30,694 bases of DNA, from assembly GCA_038329895.1 (NCBI GenBank), contig JBBQNM010000023.1, positions 1 through 30,694 of the forward strand. Direction: 5' to 3'. The DNA comes from Mayfieldus sp038329895. GTDB lineage: Bacteria; Actinomycetota; Thermoleophilia; Solirubrobacterales; 70-9. Shown one piece after another: positions 24,296 through 30,633 of this stretch. Numbering within the stretch: the stretch's first letter is position 1; each line of letters begins with the position of its first letter. Position numbers and translations under genes: made by a program. The notes beneath the pieces are model-generated. The model was not told the origin of the DNA. It saw only the letters and a list, made by a program, of their open reading frames with translations, and searched no databases.

Positions 24296-25158
24296 GACGA
24301 CGCTGCACGAGTCGCTCGCATGGGCCCGGGCATCAGCGCGGCGCCGGCGATGACCAGCACGAAGGCGAGCATGCGCCCGGTGATCGCCACCGGCCCCGTG
24401 CCGATCGGGTCACGAAAGACCAGGATGCCGCCAACGATCGCCGTGAGGTTGGCCGCGACCGAGGTGAAGGCGATGACTTCGACGCCCGGGCCGAGCTGCA
24501 GGCCTCGGGCGGAGGCATAGAAGGCGACCACCGAAGCGGCCAGCGCCGCGAACGTCCACGGGCTGATCAGGTCGAGGACCCCACCTTGAACGGCATCGGT
24601 CAAGTACTTGATCGCGATGTCGGAGACGCCGAACAATGCGCCGGCGGCTGCGCCGAGGAGCATGCCCTGTCCAGCGGGCGAGAGGCCGATGCGGTGGGAG
24701 ACAATTGCGAGACCGGTGGCGAGGCCAAGGACGGTGCATTCCATGACGATCAGTGCGGCCAGCGCGTAGCCCGGGACGTCGCCGGCCTGGCGACCCGAGG
24801 TGAGCCCGATCACAGCAAGCCCGACCGCCGTAATCAGCAGGCCGATCCATTGCCGGCGTCCGAGGTGAAAGCCGAAGTAGCGTTCGGCGAGCACGGCGAG
24901 GAAGACCAGTCCGCCCGACAGCACGGCTTGCACGATCGACAGCGGCGCCAACGCGAGCGCGCCGACGTGAAGCCCCCAGGCGCCAACCGCCACGATCCAG
25001 CCCAGCGTGAACCACTTGGAGCGGAAGAGGTCGGCGGCGCTTCGCAGCGGGTGCCGACCTCGTACCGGTGGGGCCAGGACCGCCCCCCGCTGCTTGAACA
25101 GGAAGGCGACGTTCGTCGCTAGCGCGCTTGCCAGGGCGAGGGCGAGTCCGACGGTCAC
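24292..25158 (-). CDS. DMT/EamA-type membrane transporter
   Basis: 288 residues from GTG with about nine to ten hydrophobic helices. The two-halves layout is that of drug/metabolite transporters: an N-terminal half ending VLSGGLVFLAVLAERYFGFHLGRRQWIGLLITAVGLAVIGLTSG, and a C-terminal half with GALFGVSDIAIKYLTDAV and IVGGILVFRDPIGTGP. It resembles NIPA/EamA-like actinobacterial proteins; the substrate is unknown. It is the last of five leftward genes in the element, separated from the preceding gene by 90 nt in which I see nothing. Confidence 0.8.
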   Translation of the reverse strand: MTVGLALALASALATNVAFLFKQRGAVLAPPVRGRHPLRSAADLFRSKWFTLGWIVAVGAWGLHVGALALAPLSIVQAVLSGGLVFLAVLAERYFGFHLGRRQWIGLLITAVGLAVIGLTSGRQAGDVPGYALAALIVMECTVLGLATGLAIVSHRIGLSPAGQGMLLGAAAGALFGVSDIAIKYLTDAVQGGVLDLISPWTFAALAASVVAFYASARGLQLGPGVEVIAFTSVAANLTAIVGGILVFRDPIGTGPVAITGRMLAFVLVIAGAALMPGPMRATRAASS

Positions 25159-25248
25159 GGCGGGTCATTCTCCCTGTCGTGGCCACACGCCGGCGCTCGG
25201 GGCCCAGGCCCGTGGATATCGCTGGAGGAACGCCGAGGAGCGTCCTAT

Positions 25249-25515
25249 CTAGGGGTCGGGCTCATTTTCTTCTGCCCTCTCCGTCCGTTTCCCCGCAATG
25301 TCGCTTTCGCGGTCAGCCGTATATCGCTCTTTGTACTCACGCCCGCGCTCTGCCTCCCCACGCTCTTGCTCCGCGTAGTCCCTTGCCCGCTCGCGCCCGT
25401 GCTCTGCATCCTTGCGCTTTTCCTCCCGCTTCCGTTTGTACTGGAAGTAGCTATCGGGACCACGCCGCTTGCGAACGTAGTTGCGGGCTTTCCTCAGTTT
25501 GTCCCCTAGACCCAT
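25249..25515 (-). CDS. Small highly charged protein, unknown
   Basis: 88 residues, almost entirely hydrophilic: MGLGDKLRKARNYVRKRRGP, an aromatic patch DSYFQYKRKREEKRKD, then repeated E-R-x-R/K-x-Y helical segments (RARDYAEQERGEAERGREYKERY) and an acidic end. It is probably a single long helix, possibly coiled coil or nucleic-acid/membrane-surface binding. It lies 23 nt after the small membrane protein gene on the same strand. No family recognised. Confidence 0.6.
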   Translation of the reverse strand: MGLGDKLRKARNYVRKRRGPDSYFQYKRKREEKRKDAEHGRERARDYAEQERGEAERGREYKERYTADRESDIAGKRTERAEENEPDP

Positions 25516-25538
25516 CGTCCACCAAAGGTGTCTTTCAT

Positions 25539-25742
25539 CTATCGGTCTGGGCCGATGTCTTCGTCCGCCTCAATGTCTGCTTTCGCGTCAGGCTGATCCC
25601 CAATACGCCGCTTTGCGCTACGCAATTGCCGGCCGCGCATCGACGCAGTCACTAACAAAACCACAAGCACGACCGCAACCGCGACCACGATCACGACCAC
25701 GCCGGTTCCAACCGCGAGCACAAGAAATGCGGTGCTCATCAT
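25539..25742 (-). CDS. Small single-pass membrane protein, unknown
   Basis: 67 residues. Residues 4-32 (AFLVLAVGTGVVVIVVAVAV and on) are one long hydrophobic helix; the rest is a charged tail (RGRQLRSAKRRIGDQPDAK..., acidic at the end). GAAGGAG lies 4 nt upstream of the ATG, the best ribosome binding site in this part of the window. It probably forms a pair with the charged 88-residue protein encoded next. Confidence 0.68.
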   Translation of the reverse strand: MMSTAFLVLAVGTGVVVIVVAVAVVLVVLLVTASMRGRQLRSAKRRIGDQPDAKADIEADEDIGPDR

Positions 25743-25821
25743 GCGTCTCCTTCCCTGGGCCGTTCCTCACGCTCCAACATACCCGCTAGTCGGGCGATTT
25801 GAACCCAGCGAGCCGGAGGTG

Positions 25822-26175
25822 CTAGGCGGGGGCGCCGGAGGCGTTGAGCCGCTCGCGGGCCTTCTGGACCGCCACCACAGAGGTATGCACAGCGCTGGCG
25901 ATTTGCGAGTTCGAACGGTCGGGGGCCCGCCTCACTTCGAACTCGATGATGGTGGAAGAGCGGAGCCGAGCGCGCTCCTTGAGGGACAGGTCCAACATGC
26001 CTACAGCGGCGTCCGCCGCCAGCTCACGCCGACAGTGGAGACAGACGGGACCTTGGTGGTTCTCGGTCCAGTTGGCAGGAAGCCCGCGCTGCTCGTTGCT
26101 GCTATTCCAACGCACCTCGACGCCGCACTTGCCGCAGGTCCACCGTTGCGGTGCTTCTCGCTCGCTCACGGGCAT
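25822..26175 (-). CDS. Zinc-ribbon plus HTH-like small protein
   Basis: 117 residues from the ATG at 26173-26175; the longer open frame upstream belongs to another gene's region. Two CxxC pairs (Cys 14/17 and 45/48) form a likely zinc ribbon: WTCGKCGVEVRW and GPVCLHCRREL. The C-terminal part DRSNSQIASAVHTSVVAVQKARERL (about 84-112) looks like a helix-turn-helix. It may bind DNA. It lies 7 nt after the two-repeat protein gene on the same strand. Confidence 0.65.
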   Translation of the reverse strand: MPVSEREAPQRWTCGKCGVEVRWNSSNEQRGLPANWTENHQGPVCLHCRRELAADAAVGMLDLSLKERARLRSSTIIEFEVRRAPDRSNSQIASAVHTSVVAVQKARERLNASGAPA

Positions 26176-26182
26176 TGGGTGG

Positions 26183-26614
26183 TCACCCGCGCTGGGTGGA
26201 AGCTGGGCGGCGTTCGCGGAGTGCGGTGGCAACTTCCTCCAGCACGTCGGGGCGATTCTGGAACTTGCGTTCGTATACCCGCGTCGTCTGGAGCGTTTCC
26301 GTCTCAACTCCCTCGAGCCCGGCCAAGATCTCCTTGACACTGAGGGCGTCGTAGTCCTGAAGTGGCTCTTGCCCGCGCAGGTAGCGGAGCTTGTCGAATA
26401 CAGGCACGCGCTTCTTATGGGACCTCTCGTAAGTTTCGATCGCCGCCAGCTCGACTTGTGAATGGTTGGACAGCTCTGTGATGAGGTCCTTGTTGCCGAT
26501 CCGATCGTAGCCAGGAATCGGAAGCTGGCTGTCGTCTGATCGGGTCGTCTCCGCACCGTCGACCTGTGCGTCGCCACCAGAGAAGCGCTTTTGCAGGGAA
26601 TTGAGGATCGTCAT
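26183..26614 (-). CDS. Two-repeat helical protein (DUF8129-like motifs)
   Basis: 143 residues from the ATG at 26612-26614, with TTGGAG 8 nt upstream. It holds two copies of a helical motif: first YDRIGNKDLITELS...IETYERSHKKRVPV (36-71), second YDALSVKEILAGLE...TRVYERKFQNRPDV (88-124). In both, the YD pair and the YER triplet are exactly 26 residues apart. The pattern YD-x-L-...-YERxHxNR recurs in actinobacterial DUF8129 / lipid-droplet-associated-like proteins, a family recalled from memory. Function unknown. First gene of the leftward run and reads from the region with the shared 40-bp element. Confidence 0.72.
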   Translation of the reverse strand: MTILNSLQKRFSGGDAQVDGAETTRSDDSQLPIPGYDRIGNKDLITELSNHSQVELAAIETYERSHKKRVPVFDKLRYLRGQEPLQDYDALSVKEILAGLEGVETETLQTTRVYERKFQNRPDVLEEVATALRERRPASTQRG

Positions 26615-26712
26615 CCTCGTGTCTCCAATCGTGGCGATGCGTGGCGATACGGCCGAGGTGGGCGAGGCCGCAGGCATCGCCGCCGGCGCGGCCCAAGGCC
26701 AACGGTTAATGG

Positions 26713-26752
26713 AACAGTGTAACACAATTTCATGAATATTAATTCTAGAAAC
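26713..26752. repeat. Shared 40-bp promoter/start element, copy 2
   Basis: It matches 23890-23929 at 35 of 40 positions and has the palindromes TTCATGAA and TTCTAGAA. It lies in the 248-nt divergent region between the two-repeat protein gene (left) and the MpsC-like gene (right). The conserved ATG inside would start a 12-codon reading frame, MNINSRNYGQIC, ending in TAG; the corresponding copy starts the winged-helix gene MNNNSGNE. Confidence 0.7.
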
Positions 26753-26862
26753 TATGGCCAAATATGCTAGATTCGTCTCAGCTGCCCGCTGGGTTCTCCT
26801 TGCCCCTTTCTGCCCGTCGAGCGGTCCTATCCGCAGAGGGGAGCAAGGAAGAGAAGTCCCCT

Positions 26863-27264
26863 ATGACCGGCCCGCGAAGAACCAGGCTGCCCACCAGCTT
26901 GTCGGCCAGGATCAGCCGCGCGTTCGGAACACTCTGGACCGAGTACGCCGACAAGCGGCCGAGCGAAATTCGAACCGAAATTCGCGGCAACGTAGTCACC
27001 TGCCAGCTCATTGATGCCGTGGGCGTGTTCAACGGGAGCATGATCGCCCCGCAGACCCATGACACCGTCCGCGGAGTCGGAAAGCTCACCCCGGCTGGCT
27101 ACAAGAGAGATGCAGTCGCTGCAGTTGTGAGGTTGACGCGGCAGCGCGTCACATCGTTTGTGAGCAGCCATGACCAAGACACCGATGTTGCGACCGAGGT
27201 CTTTACCCTGGAGCCATTGCTTCAGAAGGGGCGCCCGCGCTCGCTAGCGGGCGGCTCCAGCTAA
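26863..27264 (+). CDS. MpsC (DUF2294)-like protein
   Basis: 133 residues from the ATG at 26863; the frame is open upstream to an ATG at 26764, but the added residues look non-coding. The sequence SLSARISRAFGTLWTEYADKRPSEIRTEIRGNVVTCQLIDAVGVF, the central TVRGVGKLTPAGYKRDAVAAVVRLTRQRVTSFVSS and the ending HDQDTDVATEVFTLEP follow the DUF2294 pattern, whose C terminus is typically a (V/T)xxFxSxxxxDxDxAxEVFxLEP. The family is named after MpsC of cation-translocating systems, but MpsA/B partners are absent here. Divergent from the leftward run. Confidence 0.75.
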   Translation: MTGPRRTRLPTSLSARISRAFGTLWTEYADKRPSEIRTEIRGNVVTCQLIDAVGVFNGSMIAPQTHDTVRGVGKLTPAGYKRDAVAAVVRLTRQRVTSFVSSHDQDTDVATEVFTLEPLLQKGRPRSLAGGSS

Positions 27265-27280
27265 GAGGTTTTGAGCCCCT

Positions 27281-27511
27281 ATGGAACGCAGCCGACGACT
27301 GGAGGAGCTCACTGCTGAGGCGAAATACGCGGGCGACCGCTATCGCCTCTATAGGGCGAAGGTCCATGGTCCGCGACTAACAAGCCCAGGGCGCCTGAGA
27401 GAGCTCGAGCGAGCTCGCAATCTGGCCGAAGCTAGCTTGCGCCGAGCGCAATCTGAGAGCTCGAGGGAGTTGGGCACTACCCGAACACCTTCCGCAGCAG
27501 GTTCGATCTAG
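27281..27511 (+). CDS. Small coiled-coil protein, unknown
   Basis: 76 residues rich in Arg, Glu, Leu and Ala: RRLEELTAEAKYAGDRYRLYRAKVHGPRLTSPGRLRELERARNLAEASLRRAQSE. Two amphipathic helices flank a GPRLTSPGR turn, so a helical hairpin is likely. It starts 16 nt after the MpsC-like stop; AGAGG lies rather far upstream of the ATG. No family recognised. The second tRNA core begins 31 nt after its stop. Confidence 0.55.
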   Translation: MERSRRLEELTAEAKYAGDRYRLYRAKVHGPRLTSPGRLRELERARNLAEASLRRAQSESSRELGTTRTPSAAGSI

Positions 27512-27542
27512 CCAGCCGCGGAAACCGCCTGCAAACCCCGAA

Positions 27543-27585
27543 CGCCCCGACCAGGATTCGAACCTGGGGCCTACTCCTTAGGAGG
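27543..27585 (-). other. tRNA-Arg(CCU) 3' fragment: second attachment core
   Basis: It is the same 43-bp core as at 23516 with one difference (stem GGAGT instead of GAAGT). The bases to its right do not form the 5' part of a tRNA: there is no D loop and no GCCCCGA. Both copies are therefore 3' fragments, and the full tRNA is expected further right, beyond the window. Confidence 0.8.
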
Positions 27586-27787
27586 GGGCTCGGGGACAAA
27601 ACGGGCGGGCAGACTCGGGCACGAATGGCCTGCACTTTTGTGATTTCCGAACATTTCGTTTGCCCGCGAATACCCGCTCTTGCCCAACCTGATGTACCCG
27701 TCTCGTACCCTCAAGGAGGCTCCCGAGAGTGAGCAACTTCTCCGGCGAAGCGCGACCCAGATTGCGGCGAAACGCCCCGACCTCCGG
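27586..27787. other. Gene-free arm region next to the second tRNA core
   Basis: It repeats, in diverged form, the arm region after the left core: CGAATGGCC, CGAATACCC and TGATGTACCC words and the block GTACCCGTCTCGTACC followed by GAGGCTCCCG. An open frame of 95 codons starting at 27680 overlaps the HEPN gene and has no protein-like features. Confidence 0.45.
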
Positions 27788-28324
27788 CTACTCGGATGCC
27801 CCTTCTGTCAAGTGAGGTTCGATCCAGGCTCGATACGGGCCGATGAAGTCACCAGCCGTGTCGTGAACAAGTTGAGCGGCGCGATGGACATCGCCAGCGG
27901 GGGTCTGCACGTAGCTGTGTTCGATCATCGAGCGCGCCCGTTGGCCCCGCGTAAGCCGCCGGCATAGACCGCGGTCGATGACCTTGGCGTCGCGTAACGC
28001 TTCGAAAGCCTGCTGAGCTGGCGAGCCGTCCTCTTCGATGGCCGGACGCGGCAACTGGCCGAGTTTCACTCCAGATTCGGCAAGCTCAGCCACGAAGTTC
28101 TGCACCCGCCCTACGGCTCGCTCGACCGCCTGGACATGGTTGTAGGCGTCGAGATCTTCCGTCGTGTTGAACGCCTCCTTGAATCGCTGTAAGTCGAAGT
28201 CGTCACCGAATGCCGCCATTGCGGTTTCGAGTGCGGCGTATTGGCGCGGAAAATCCTCGAGATGGCGGACGATGTCGCGTCGCCAGCGCTTGCGGTCAGC
28301 CTTCCGCGGTTCTGTGTCAGCCAT
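27788..28324 (-). CDS. HEPN-domain toxin (HepT-like)
   Basis: 178 residues, all helical. The RX4HXY motif of HepT-type HEPN RNases is present as RSMIEHSY, with Arg 131, His 136 and Tyr 138. In HepT toxins Arg and His are catalytic for RNA cleavage and Tyr is the residue AMPylated by the antitoxin. The gene starts inside the end of the MNT gene (8-nt overlap, ATGGCTGA), so the two are translationally coupled. It is longer than typical HepT (about 130-150 residues) because of an extra N-terminal helical part. No close relative was compared. Confidence 0.8.
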   Translation of the reverse strand: MADTEPRKADRKRWRRDIVRHLEDFPRQYAALETAMAAFGDDFDLQRFKEAFNTTEDLDAYNHVQAVERAVGRVQNFVAELAESGVKLGQLPRPAIEEDGSPAQQAFEALRDAKVIDRGLCRRLTRGQRARSMIEHSYVQTPAGDVHRAAQLVHDTAGDFIGPYRAWIEPHLTEGASE

Positions 28325-28877
28325 TCTTGGCGGCTACAAGGCGATCGATGCCGGCGAGAGCAGCTTGGGCGCGTTCGCGTTCTTGCACGCGACCACGCCG
28401 CCGCAGGCTGGCCTCACGCCGCCGCAACCGGGGCCACAGGGCGCTCCGATCCACGAGCACTCGTCCTTCTGTCACAACATCAGCGAGGAAGGACAGGTCC
28501 GCCGCGGCGTCCTCGAGTCGGACAACGTCAACCGGACGCCCGATGATCGCCGTTAGCTTTGCGCTCAGATCGACGACGCGCTCCAGACTGGGGTCGCGCA
28601 GGTCAACGAGTAGGTCAACGTCGCTGATCGGGGTGTCCGTCCCCGCGGCTGCCGACCCGAACAGCAGCGCGAAGCGGACGTTCTGCTCGGTTCGCAGAGC
28701 TCTCCGCAAGGCGGAGAGCAGCGACCATGAACGTCCGACGTACCGCCGCTCGGACAGCGGCAGCTCCAGGGTCCGTGGCGTTGGCCTAACGGCGCGTAGG
28801 GTCCCCTGGTTCACTGCTCGTCGCAGCGTTCGCTCGTTTGCGCCTACTTCCTCGGCCAGTAGAGCCAACTCTGTCAT
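28317..28877 (-). CDS. HTH-MNT nucleotidyltransferase antitoxin (MntA-like)
   Basis: 186 residues. The N-terminal part (about 1-27, LALLAEEVGANERTLRRAVN) is a helix-turn-helix. The MNT domain follows with GSX10DXD: Gly 74-Ser 75, Asp 86, Asp 88 in LLFGS...SDVDLLVDL, and a third acidic residue Asp 117 in RPVDVVRLED. The C-terminal 50 residues are Arg/Leu-rich and helical. MntA-type enzymes silence HepT by AMPylating its Tyr. The fused DNA-binding domain suggests this antitoxin also represses its own operon. It precedes the toxin gene, the reverse of the classical hepT-mntA order. Confidence 0.82.
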   Translation of the reverse strand: MTELALLAEEVGANERTLRRAVNQGTLRAVRPTPRTLELPLSERRYVGRSWSLLSALRRALRTEQNVRFALLFGSAAAGTDTPISDVDLLVDLRDPSLERVVDLSAKLTAIIGRPVDVVRLEDAAADLSFLADVVTEGRVLVDRSALWPRLRRREASLRRRGRVQERERAQAALAGIDRLVAAKNG

Positions 28878-28913
28878 GTGTCCATTGTACTGGATTCATG
28901 TGTCCAATAGCAA
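28874..28913 (-). promoter_or_regulatory. Promoter/operator of the HEPN-MNT operon
   Basis: On the minus strand TTGCTA (28913-28908), an 18-nt spacer and TACAAT (28889-28884) precede the ATG by 6 nt, predicting a leaderless mRNA. TCATGTGTCCA (plus-strand sense) occurs at 28874-28884 and at 28896-28906, 22 bp apart, i.e. about two helical turns. These repeats overlap the start codon, the -10 box and the spacer, as an autorepressor site would. Confidence 0.6.
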
Positions 28914-29022
28914 CACGGTCGCGGAAGGGCGACCGGAAAGACTTCCCCACGCAGGAACGGGCGCGGAAGGGAGTGGTCGGCCAGGAGATGTACCCCCCCT
29001 CGCGCCCCCGCCTGCGCGGCGC

Positions 29023-29169
29023 CTACGCCGCCGGCGCGGGAACGAAGTGCTTGAGCTCGACGTCGTCGCGGTCGAGGGCGAAGCGCACGCCCTCCTCGGC
29101 GAGCTGGTGCGCTTCCTCATAGCTGTTCGCCGACGACCGTCCAGTTGGGCACCTCGGGTGACGTCGCTA
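29023..29169 (-). pseudogene. HicB-like antitoxin remnant, frameshifted and truncated
   Basis: Two frames each give half of a plausible HicB-type C terminus: TRVATSPEVPNWTVVGE (upstream half), then after a frame change near 29125 SYEEAHQLAEEGVRFALDRD and a short end DVELKHFVPAPAA before the TAG. The 5' part is missing: the IS at 29178 separates it, and in the joined pre-insertion sequence a stop precedes it. No partner hicA is visible. The rest of 28914-29022 shows nothing recognisable. Confidence 0.42.
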
Positions 29170-29177
29170 CCCGCGTC
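29170..29177. repeat. Target site duplication, left copy
   Basis: CCCGCGTC directly abuts the left inverted repeat; an identical 8-bp copy follows the right inverted repeat at 30528-30535. Confidence 0.85.
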
Positions 29178-30527
29178 CCCCCTCTCGCATCTGATTGGGC
29201 TTAAGTCAGCGCAGGGAGGATGAGCCTATGGGGTCAGCGATCGCGCGCCGGCCACCCGCCGGGCGGCCGCCATTGGACTCAAGCCAGGCGCGGATGGTCT
29301 TGGCGTAGGCCTGAACGTCGTCCTCGCCGTTGAGATTGAGCTGCAGCAGCATCAGCAGTCGGTTGAGCCGCTCACGGTTCTTCAGCGCGTAGCGGCGCGG
29401 GTAAAGCGCCGCGGAGATCGGCCTGGTGAGCTGCTCGAGCGCGGCGGTGGTGAGTGGCATGTCGACCGGGCGCCGAGATGGCGGGGGGCGCTGAGCGAAC
29501 TGCGCCTCGATCGTCGGGCCATTGACCGCGATCCAGCGCTCGAGGCTCTCGTTCTCGGCGGCCCGGGCCGCCCGAACAAAGGGACGCCAGAAGGCGGGAC
29601 CGGCAAGCGCCCCCTCGGCGCGGGCCCGCAGCTCCTCCAGCTCCTCGTCGGGGTTGCGCCTGCTCTCCTTGACGAGCAGGCGCTCGAGGGCATGTTGCAG
29701 GTGCCATTCGCATTGGTGAAGCTCAGCGTCAGGCCAGCGTCCCTCGATCGCCCGCAGCATCCCGCCGTGGGCGTCGCAGACGACCCGCTTTGGCTCGCTG
29801 GGCAGCGAGCCGAGAAAGGCGCTCCAATTGGCCGGATGAGCGCTCGCGAAGGCCTCGGCGTGCCAGAGCCGCGGCTTGCCGGCGCGGTAGCCGACCGCGC
29901 AGAAGACGTCGAAGGCGACCCGGCCGGCCGGGATTCGCCTCCCGCTGGCGTCCAGAGCCCGAACCCGGAAGGGCAGATGGTCGAGCAGAAGCGAGCCCTC
30001 GGCCGGCCAGGCGGCCGGGCGGTGTGGCTCAAAGACGACCGGGGCGAACAGCTCGACCCAGTCGGCGACGAGCTGTCCGTGGTCGGACTCGCGCAGCTCG
30101 CCGGTGCCCGGGTCGAAGCGAAAGCGCCGGGCACGGTCGCGGGCGACGCGGGATGCGTGCATGTAGGTGGCGCCGGCGCCGACCGCTGCGATCGCCTCGG
30201 CGATCCCCCGGGCGACGAACTGGTAGTGGCGAGGTGCCTTCGGACCCTCACGGCGCTCGACCTGCCGCTCGCAGTGATCGCAGGAGCCGTGCCAGGACTC
30301 CTCCCGGGGCAGCAGCTCGGTGAACACGTGCGGCTTGCCGCCCCCTCGCGGCGAGCACTTGTAGCGCTGGCGGCGATGGCCGGACCTGCCGTAGCTGCCG
30401 TCCAGCTTGACCCGCGAGCCCGGGTGCTCAGGTCGGGGGCACTTCATCCTCGTTGCGCTGACCCTCGGCATGGGCCGAGGCTCGCACGTCAGCCGGATGG
30501 GTTAGCCCAACGGGATGCGAGAGGGGG
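29178..30527. mobile_element. IS256-like insertion sequence, intact, 1350 bp
   Basis: Imperfect terminal inverted repeats of 27 bp lie at 29178-29204 and 30501-30527: the outer 14 bp (CCCCCTCTCGCATC) and an inner TTGGGCT are identical, with about 5 mismatches in all. The element contains one transposase gene and is bounded by perfect 8-bp direct repeats. The run of Cs leaves a one-base uncertainty in the exact left end. Perfect duplications and an open transposase frame point to a recent insertion. Confidence 0.88.
29206..30447 (-). CDS. Transposase, IS256/MULE-like DDE type with N-terminal zinc ribbon
   Basis: 413 residues from the ATG of MKCPRPEHPGSRVKLDG; an ATG 8 codons upstream (30471) is also possible. 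The N-terminal region has CxxC-type zinc-ribbon pairs (MKCPRP, RYKCSPRGG, CDHC). Catalytic candidates are Asp in LLLDHLPFRVRALDASG, Asp in VVCDAHGGMLRAIEGRWPDA and Glu in TTAALEQLTRPISAALYPRR; CEWHLQHALERLL is the C-x2-H block between them, as in IS256 and MULE transposases. It excises and inserts the surrounding IS. The stop codon is two bases inside the left inverted repeat. The family assignment is from motif layout and the 8-bp duplication; the closest IS subgroup is unknown. Confidence 0.85.
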   Translation of the reverse strand: MKCPRPEHPGSRVKLDGSYGRSGHRRQRYKCSPRGGGKPHVFTELLPREESWHGSCDHCERQVERREGPKAPRHYQFVARGIAEAIAAVGAGATYMHASRVARDRARRFRFDPGTGELRESDHGQLVADWVELFAPVVFEPHRPAAWPAEGSLLLDHLPFRVRALDASGRRIPAGRVAFDVFCAVGYRAGKPRLWHAEAFASAHPANWSAFLGSLPSEPKRVVCDAHGGMLRAIEGRWPDAELHQCEWHLQHALERLLVKESRRNPDEELEELRARAEGALAGPAFWRPFVRAARAAENESLERWIAVNGPTIEAQFAQRPPPSRRPVDMPLTTAALEQLTRPISAALYPRRYALKNRERLNRLLMLLQLNLNGEDDVQAYAKTIRAWLESNGGRPAGGRRAIADPIGSSSLR

Positions 30528-30535
30528 CCCGCGTC
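30528..30535. repeat. Target site duplication, right copy
   Basis: CCCGCGTC, identical to 29170-29177, directly follows the right inverted repeat. Confidence 0.85.
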
Positions 30536-30633
30536 TAGTGAAGCGGATGGCCTAAGAGCCCCTTTCGAAAAGAAGGTTCCGCGGAACCGGCGCCGAATCC
30601 AATAACGCGTCAACCCCAACAAGGGAGGACGCG

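Larger units (their letters stand above)
23516..27542. mobile_element. Putative tRNA-Arg-integrated element A (4.0 kb, no integrase seen)
   Basis: The region lies between two copies of the tRNA-Arg 3' core and holds nine predicted genes of accessory character, with more AT-rich promoter regions than the flanking core genes. Next to each core, on the right side, a diverged stretch of about 170 bp shares short blocks (CGAATG and TGCCC words; GTACCCGTTTTGTACC in one and GTACCCGTCTCGTACC in the other; then GAGGCTCCCG). These may be integrase arm sites. No integrase, excisionase or replication gene is recognisable, so the element may be decayed or mobilised in trans. Confidence 0.6.

Noticed and set aside
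25790..25815. A T-arm-like stretch (GATTTGAACCCAG) that might be a further tRNA relic
   Set aside because: The flanking bases do not form a 5-bp T stem and no acceptor or anticodon part is adjacent.
27680..27967. A 95-codon plus-strand frame in the second arm region
   Set aside because: It overlaps the HEPN gene and the repeated arm region and has no protein-like pattern; a CPFC motif in it is antisense to the toxin C terminus.
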